From Coriobacteriia bacterium (GTDB lineage: Bacteria > Actinomycetota > Coriobacteriia > Anaerosomatales > Anaerosomataceae), in the NCBI GenBank assembly GCA_016938395.1, contig JAFGUS010000190.1:1-28237 (forward strand): a stretch of DNA of 28,237 nt, in the 5' to 3' direction. Positions 24,067-28,237 of the stretch are shown piece by piece; positions within the stretch are counted from its first letter, which is position 1, and each line of letters begins with the position of its first letter. A program made the position numbers and the translations under genes. The notes below the pieces were generated by a model that saw nothing but the letters and a program-made list of their open reading frames with translations, ran no database searches and had not been told where the DNA came from.

Positions 24067-24746
24067 TCGCCGTCCTCCGGCTCGCCTTCGCGCAGCTCCT
24101 CCGCGAGGTCGGCGAACACCTCGACCCTGCGAGCGATGTACTTCCGTCGACCCCAGATGATCGCCGCGAACATGGCCAGTAGCAGGAACAGCCCGAACCA
24201 GGTGATGTTTCGGGCGATCGCGAGCGCACGGTCGAAGTTGTCGGCGAATATGCGGCCGAGCATGACCATGAGCGTTGTGTAGATGACCGCACCGAACAGC
24301 GTGTAGAGCTCGAAGATCCACACCCTCATCCGGGAGGCCCCGGCGATGACCGGTACGAAGTTCTTGAACCCGGCGGCGAACCGTGAGACAAGCACCGTCT
24401 TGTTGCCATGCAGCTCGAAGTACTCCTCGGCGGCGATGATCCGTTCCTCGTCGAAGAACTTGCCGCCCCACTTGATGAGCGCGTTCCGCCCGCCGTGACG
24501 TCCGAACCAGTACGAGAGATTGCTGCCGGTCATCGTCCCCACCAATGAGGAGAGGCCGACGAGCCAGGGGTTGAGGCCGCCCATCTCGGACACGAAACCG
24601 GCGGCCATGACGACGGTCTCGCCCGGTGTGAAGGAGCCGATCACGAAGAGGTTCTCCGAGACCGTGAAGCCGACGACGATGAGGTGACCCCAGACGTCCA
24701 ACAGACCGAGGAACCAGTCGAGCGGTGCGAATCCGGTGGCGGGCAT
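24063..24746 (-). CDS. DedA-family membrane protein
   Basis: DedA proteins are polytopic membrane proteins linked to lipid-carrier recycling and membrane homeostasis. The 227-residue protein shows the family pattern GSFTPGETVVMAAGF, GSNLSYWFGRHGG and SRFAAGFKNFVPVIAGASRM, plus about five helices and a charged C-terminus. In many members the third motif reads GRFIPGVRTFVPLIAG, so the G-R-F-I-P-G part is altered to S-R-F-A-A-G here. The ATG overlaps the stop of the upstream small membrane gene (TGATG) and its own stop overlaps birA, so it is within one operon. The substrate is unknown. Confidence 0.9.
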   Translation of the reverse strand: MPATGFAPLDWFLGLLDVWGHLIVVGFTVSENLFVIGSFTPGETVVMAAGFVSEMGGLNPWLVGLSSLVGTMTGSNLSYWFGRHGGRNALIKWGGKFFDEERIIAAEEYFELHGNKTVLVSRFAAGFKNFVPVIAGASRMRVWIFELYTLFGAVIYTTLMVMLGRIFADNFDRALAIARNITWFGLFLLLAMFAAIIWGRRKYIARRVEVFADLAEELREGEPEDGE

Positions 24747-25189
24747 CAGGGCCCCTCCCCGTCCGCCGGGCGGGACCACTCGATCCATTGCGTGAAGGTG
24801 GGGAACAGGACCGCGAGGCCGACCAGCGTGACGGCCAGAAGCGCGTAATAGTCGAACATCTGCCGTGTCATCAGGGCGAGGACCGCGCCGATAGCGACCG
24901 GCGCGTAGGCATAGACGACCAGACGCCACGAGAGCGAGATGAGCGCAGGTGCCTCAAGCGGCAGCGTGGCGGTCTCTCGGGTCCGCACGGAGCGCCCAAC
25001 GACCACCGAGGCGACCGCCACCGAGATGAAGAGGTACCGCATGGCCCCGGCATCCGGCGCGGGTGCGCTCCACCACGCCGAGGCAGACGCCACCTGTAGG
25101 CCCGCCGTGAGCATGAGCGGCAGCAGCACCGCAGGCAGGGCCCGGCGCGTCCAGGCGAGATAGATGTCGCGTAGCGTCGTCTGGGTCAC
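24746..25189 (-). CDS. Small membrane protein, uncharacterised (paralogue of the next gene)
   Basis: I do not recognise a named family. The 147-residue product has four likely helices (about 14-38, 50-68, 82-105 and 110-132). It ends with LVGLAVLFPTFTQWIEW and a short acidic tail. This C-terminal part aligns with that of the 180-residue neighbour: AIG..LA.MT, then YY, then a G..V.FP...Q..EW pattern. The two therefore look like diverged paralogues, perhaps partners in one complex. The GTG at 25189 has AGGGA upstream and lies 7 bases after the neighbour's stop. Longer in-frame upstream sequence is Arg/Ser-rich and overlaps that gene, so it was excluded. Confidence 0.65.
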   Translation of the reverse strand: MTQTTLRDIYLAWTRRALPAVLLPLMLTAGLQVASASAWWSAPAPDAGAMRYLFISVAVASVVVGRSVRTRETATLPLEAPALISLSWRLVVYAYAPVAIGAVLALMTRQMFDYYALLAVTLVGLAVLFPTFTQWIEWSRPADGEGP

Positions 25190-25196
25190 GGCATCC

Positions 25197-25739
25197 CTAG
25201 AGTGGGACGGAGATGTGCGTCGTCGATCTTGTCTGTCGAGCGTACCACTCGCTGACCTGGTACGGACGCGGGAACATGACGATCCAGCCCAAGACCGTGT
25301 ATGAGGCGAAGGGGATGTAGTACCGCAACTTGTGCGTGAGGACCGCCAGTATGAAGCCGAGGATGGCGCTTTGCTCGGGCAAGACCATACCGATGATCGC
25401 AGCCTCCTTGATGCGCAACACCGCCGCATTCTCCCCCCAGTGCTCCTCCTCCGGCTTGAACCTCACCTTCCCTGTATGGAAGGCCCCGGTCCTGCGCAGG
25501 ATCAGGCTGCGAAAACCCAGCGAGAGGGGGAGCGAGATGAACGCAAGAAAGCCGAACAGCGGCAGGTGCGCCGACGTGATCCCGAGCGGCGGCGAGTCCC
25601 AGCTGTTCGCGCTCATGAACCACAGCGCGACTGCGAGTGCGACGGGCACCATCGGCAGCGCCGCGATCGTGAGGTACATCTGATGGAACCGCTTCATGTC
25701 GAGCGGTTCTCCCTGATAGTCCATGCGCCCCCCATTCAT
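25197..25739 (-). CDS. Membrane protein, uncharacterised
   Basis: I do not recognise a named family. The product is 180 residues with four likely helices (about 20-44, 56-80, 110-135 and 140-158). A polar loop between helices 2 and 3 is rich in charged residues (RRTGAFHTGKVRFKPEEEHW). RIKEAAIIG opens helix 3, and the end is MFPRPYQVSEWYARQ. The ATG at 25739 overlaps the nadC stop (ATGA). A second ATG at 25724 has a GGGGGG tract just upstream and may be the true start. It precedes its apparent paralogue, DedA and birA in one tight operon. Confidence 0.65.
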   Translation of the reverse strand: MNGGRMDYQGEPLDMKRFHQMYLTIAALPMVPVALAVALWFMSANSWDSPPLGITSAHLPLFGFLAFISLPLSLGFRSLILRRTGAFHTGKVRFKPEEEHWGENAAVLRIKEAAIIGMVLPEQSAILGFILAVLTHKLRYYIPFASYTVLGWIVMFPRPYQVSEWYARQTRSTTHISVPL

Positions 25740-26644
25740 CCTGTCGAATCCAATCCGAAGTCGAGCGGGCCGGTGAGCGTCAAGGCGCTCGCGGAGACAC
25801 GGTCCACACCGGTCGCCGCGAGCGATCCGAGCCGCTCGAAGGTGATGCGGCCCGATGCCTCGGTCAGCACCGTGCGATCGCCCGCCGCCTCGCGCACGGC
25901 CCTCACCGCCACAGTGAGCGTCGCGTCATCCATATTGTCGAGCAGTACGAGATCGGCCCCCGCGTGCGCGGCCTCGATGGCCTGTTCGATCGTGTCAGCC
26001 TCGCACTCCACTACCAGATCAGGTCGCGCGAGACGCACCGCTTCGACAGCTACTGTAACGCTCCCCGAGTATGCCAGGTGATTGTCTTTGATGAGCACCA
26101 TGTCCCAGAGGCCCGCCCGGTGGTTCGACGCCCCGCCGACCCGCACGGCATACTTGGAGAGCGCCCGGAGCCCCGGGAGCGTCTTGCGTGTGTCGGTCAC
26201 GGTGAGCGAATCTCCGGCGGCACGCTGCCAGCGCCTCGCCTCCGAGGCGATGCCGGAGAGCAGCATGAGCAGGTTGAGCGCCGTACGCTCCCCCGCGAGC
26301 ACCGCCCGTAACGGACCGTCCATCTCGAGCACCGCCTGGCCGGGCACGACCTCGGAACCCTCCGCGACGAGCGGGAAGCACGACACCGCTTCGACCCCGG
26401 TCGCCGTCTCGAGCAGCTGATACGCGCGCTCTACGAACGGCAGTCCGCAGACCACGCCGCGTTCGCGGGCGACCACCCGACCCTGGAACACCGCATCGGC
26501 CGGCACTGTGGAAGCCGAGGTCGCGTCAGCCTCGAGCAGGGCGGGGTCGGCGGCACACTGGCCGAGGAAACACCCTGGCTCCAGGCCGAGATCCTCAGCG
26601 AGTGCGCGCGCGAGCAACGCGTCGGACGGAGGCGCTCCGAGCAT
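25736..26644 (-). CDS. nadC: Nicotinate-nucleotide pyrophosphorylase (quinolinate phosphoribosyltransferase)
   Basis: NadC turns quinolinate and PRPP into nicotinate mononucleotide in de novo NAD synthesis. The 302-residue protein has TDTRKTLPGLRALSKYAV (from 150), GGASNHRAGLWD (170-181) where GGGxNHR is usual, LIKDNHL (184-190), VECEADT and VLLDNM. Between the N-terminal ALAEDLG and DATS there is a segment of about 20 residues with two cysteines (C25, C30) where the family usually reads EDLGxGDxTS. The ATG overlaps the nadB stop (TGATG) and has GGGGAGG upstream. The assignment is secure; the insertion is unusual to my knowledge. Confidence 0.96.
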   Translation of the reverse strand: MLGAPPSDALLARALAEDLGLEPGCFLGQCAADPALLEADATSASTVPADAVFQGRVVARERGVVCGLPFVERAYQLLETATGVEAVSCFPLVAEGSEVVPGQAVLEMDGPLRAVLAGERTALNLLMLLSGIASEARRWQRAAGDSLTVTDTRKTLPGLRALSKYAVRVGGASNHRAGLWDMVLIKDNHLAYSGSVTVAVEAVRLARPDLVVECEADTIEQAIEAAHAGADLVLLDNMDDATLTVAVRAVREAAGDRTVLTEASGRITFERLGSLAATGVDRVSASALTLTGPLDFGLDSTG

Positions 26645-28236
26645 CAGAACACCTCCCCGGCGGACGGGATGGTCTCGATCCCACGCAGCGGCTCGTGACG
26701 CGGTCCCTCGCCGCGCCGCCATACCATGCGGCCCCGCCAGCGGGCATCGTCGCGCGCGGCATGGTCGCTTCGGTAGTGCGTGCCACGGCTCTCCTCCCGC
26801 ATGATCGCCGCCGATGTCATGAGCGCCGCATTCACGAGCAGATTCCGCGTCTCGATCTGATACGGGTGCTCCCCGCCGAGCGACCCGGCGAGTTCGGCCA
26901 GACCCTCGGCGGCGGCGACCAGGCCAAGCGCCGAACGTGTAACCGCGACGTAGTCGCTCATGACCACCTGGAGCGCCGCGCGCACCGACCTGGCGTCGGC
27001 CGATCCGGGTGACGGATGCGCCTCCGAGCGGATGCGACCCGGTCGCTGACGGACGCGGTCGCGCTCGAGCGCCCGAACGATCCGACGAGAGAAGACGAGA
27101 CCCTCGAGAAGCGAGTTGCTCGCCAGACGGTTGGCGCCATGAAGACCGGAGGCAGCGCACTCGCCAGCCGCATACAGCCCCGGTATCGACGTGCGGCCGT
27201 CGATGTCGGTGCGCACGCCGCCGATGAGATAATGTGCGGCGGGCGCCACCGGCACGAGGTCCGCCGAAAGGTCGTAGCCAGCCTCGCGACATCCCTGCCA
27301 GATCGTGGGGAACCGGTGCTCGAGGAAGTCGGCGCCGAGATGGCGGGCATCGAGCCAGACGTTCGGTCGCCCACACCGGTGCATGACCTTCTCGATCTCA
27401 CGGCTGACGATGTCGCGCGGCGCGAGCTCAGCAAGCGGATGGAGTGCGGGCATGAAGCGCTCGAGTCCGCAGTCGAGCAGGTACGCACCCTCGCCACGAA
27501 GGGCCTCGGTGATCAGGAACTTCACCGTGGCATCGCTGTCGAGTGCCGTGGGGTGGAACTGCATGAACTCCATGTCGGCGATGTCCGCGCCTGCCCGCCA
27601 TGCGGCCGCAACGCCGTCTCCCGTGGCGACGAGCGGGTTGGTCGTCACGCGGTATGCCTGCCCGGAACCCCCCGTGGCGAGCACGACCGCATCGGCGGTG
27701 AGCGCCATCACCGCGTGGCTGCCGCGGTCCATCACGAGCGCCCCGACACACCGGCCCTCCTCGGTGAGCAGATCGACGAGGAACGTGTCCTCCACGAGCT
27801 TGATGCCGGGCATGCGACGAACGACCGCCGAGAGCGTGTCCTGCACCTCGGCACCGGTGGCGTCCCCCGAATGCAGCACCCGCGGCAGGCTGTGGCCGCC
27901 TTCACGCGCAAGCGCCACCTCACCACTCTCGGCCCGGTCGAAGCGCACGCCGAGCGTCTGCAGCTCCGCAAGCGCTTCGGCAGCCTCGCCCACGACCGCG
28001 CGGACCACCTCGGTGTCGCACAAGCCCTGGCCGACCACGAGCGTGTTAGCGAGGTGAAGCTCAACCGAGTCGGCCTCACCGATCGCGCCGGCAATACCGC
28101 CCTGCGCGTACCAGGTGTTTGCATCCGTGACCTCGGACTTGGTGACAAGCGTGACGGAGCCGAGCTGCGCGGCATGAAGTGCTGCCGTGAGACCAGCGAT
28201 GCCCGAGCCGATGACGAGGACTCCGGTGCGCTCCAC
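26644..28236 (-). CDS. nadB: L-aspartate oxidase (start at or beyond window edge)
   Basis: NadB oxidises L-aspartate to iminoaspartate, which NadA condenses to quinolinate for NadC. The visible 530 residues have FAD-binding VIGSGIAGLTAAL near the N-terminus, TWYAQGGIAGA, the active-site MQFHPTAL, EALRGEGAYL, RDIVSREIE, HYLIGGVRTDIDGRTSIPG and GLYAAGECAASGLHGANRLA, and the helical tail with EESRGTHYRSDHAARDD. A GTG lies at 28234-28236, the last complete codon of the window. It is a plausible start, because the FAD motif is close, but its ribosome binding site cannot be seen. The overlap with nadC supports NadB over a fumarate reductase flavoprotein. Confidence 0.95.
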   Translation of the reverse strand: MERTGVLVIGSGIAGLTAALHAAQLGSVTLVTKSEVTDANTWYAQGGIAGAIGEADSVELHLANTLVVGQGLCDTEVVRAVVGEAAEALAELQTLGVRFDRAESGEVALAREGGHSLPRVLHSGDATGAEVQDTLSAVVRRMPGIKLVEDTFLVDLLTEEGRCVGALVMDRGSHAVMALTADAVVLATGGSGQAYRVTTNPLVATGDGVAAAWRAGADIADMEFMQFHPTALDSDATVKFLITEALRGEGAYLLDCGLERFMPALHPLAELAPRDIVSREIEKVMHRCGRPNVWLDARHLGADFLEHRFPTIWQGCREAGYDLSADLVPVAPAAHYLIGGVRTDIDGRTSIPGLYAAGECAASGLHGANRLASNSLLEGLVFSRRIVRALERDRVRQRPGRIRSEAHPSPGSADARSVRAALQVVMSDYVAVTRSALGLVAAAEGLAELAGSLGGEHPYQIETRNLLVNAALMTSAAIMREESRGTHYRSDHAARDDARWRGRMVWRRGEGPRHEPLRGIETIPSAGEVF

Positions 28237-28237
28237 C

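Overview
The window reads as chromosomal DNA of a GC-rich bacterium. GTG starts, strong Shine-Dalgarno sites and tightly overlapping genes are common. Gene content suggests an anaerobic or respiring lineage that makes haem through sirohaem and matures c-type cytochromes by System I. A deep-branching actinobacterium (Coriobacteriia-like) is my best guess, but this is inference; a sulfate- or metal-reducing proteobacterium would also carry several of these families. Nearly everything is on the minus strand; the exception is one two-component system (about 16.2-18.4 kb). I see no phage, insertion sequence or CRISPR array.

Right to left (the direction of transcription), 28.2-22.5 kb holds NAD and biotin functions: nadB, nadC, two small membrane proteins that look like diverged paralogues, a DedA protein, birA and bioY. 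A promoter and a dyad that looks like a BirA operator lie between birA and bioY. Next is a YhaO/YhaN (SbcD/SbcC-like) nuclease-ATPase pair (22.4-18.4 kb). It converges on a plus-strand OmpR-type regulator and PhoR-like kinase. coaX (pantothenate kinase) diverges from the regulator.

From 15.1 kb leftward is a cytochrome c maturation and haem block: ccmE-ccmF-ccmA-ccmB-ccmC-ccmD, a CcsA/HemX-like membrane protein, a ketosphinganine-reductase-like SDR, then hemA-hemC-hemD, tRNA-Ala(CGC), hemB-ahbD-ahbAB and hemL (cut by the left edge). Together the hem genes carry glutamyl-tRNA to uroporphyrinogen III. The Ahb proteins indicate that haem b is then made through sirohaem decarboxylation rather than through protoporphyrin. 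The Ccm proteins would export haem and attach it to apocytochromes. ahbC, the uroporphyrinogen methylase, the sirohaem chelatase and ccmG/ccmH are not in the window.

The most unusual points are: a CcmE with two tandem OB-like domains and a CXXXY haem motif; a CcmC with about 90 extra residues after its first helix; an AhbD with a Gly-His-Pro repeat; a heavily structured, possibly pseudoknotted leader upstream of hemA; serial stem-loops between tRNA-Ala and hemB; and a 21-bp inverted repeat in front of the hemL promoter.
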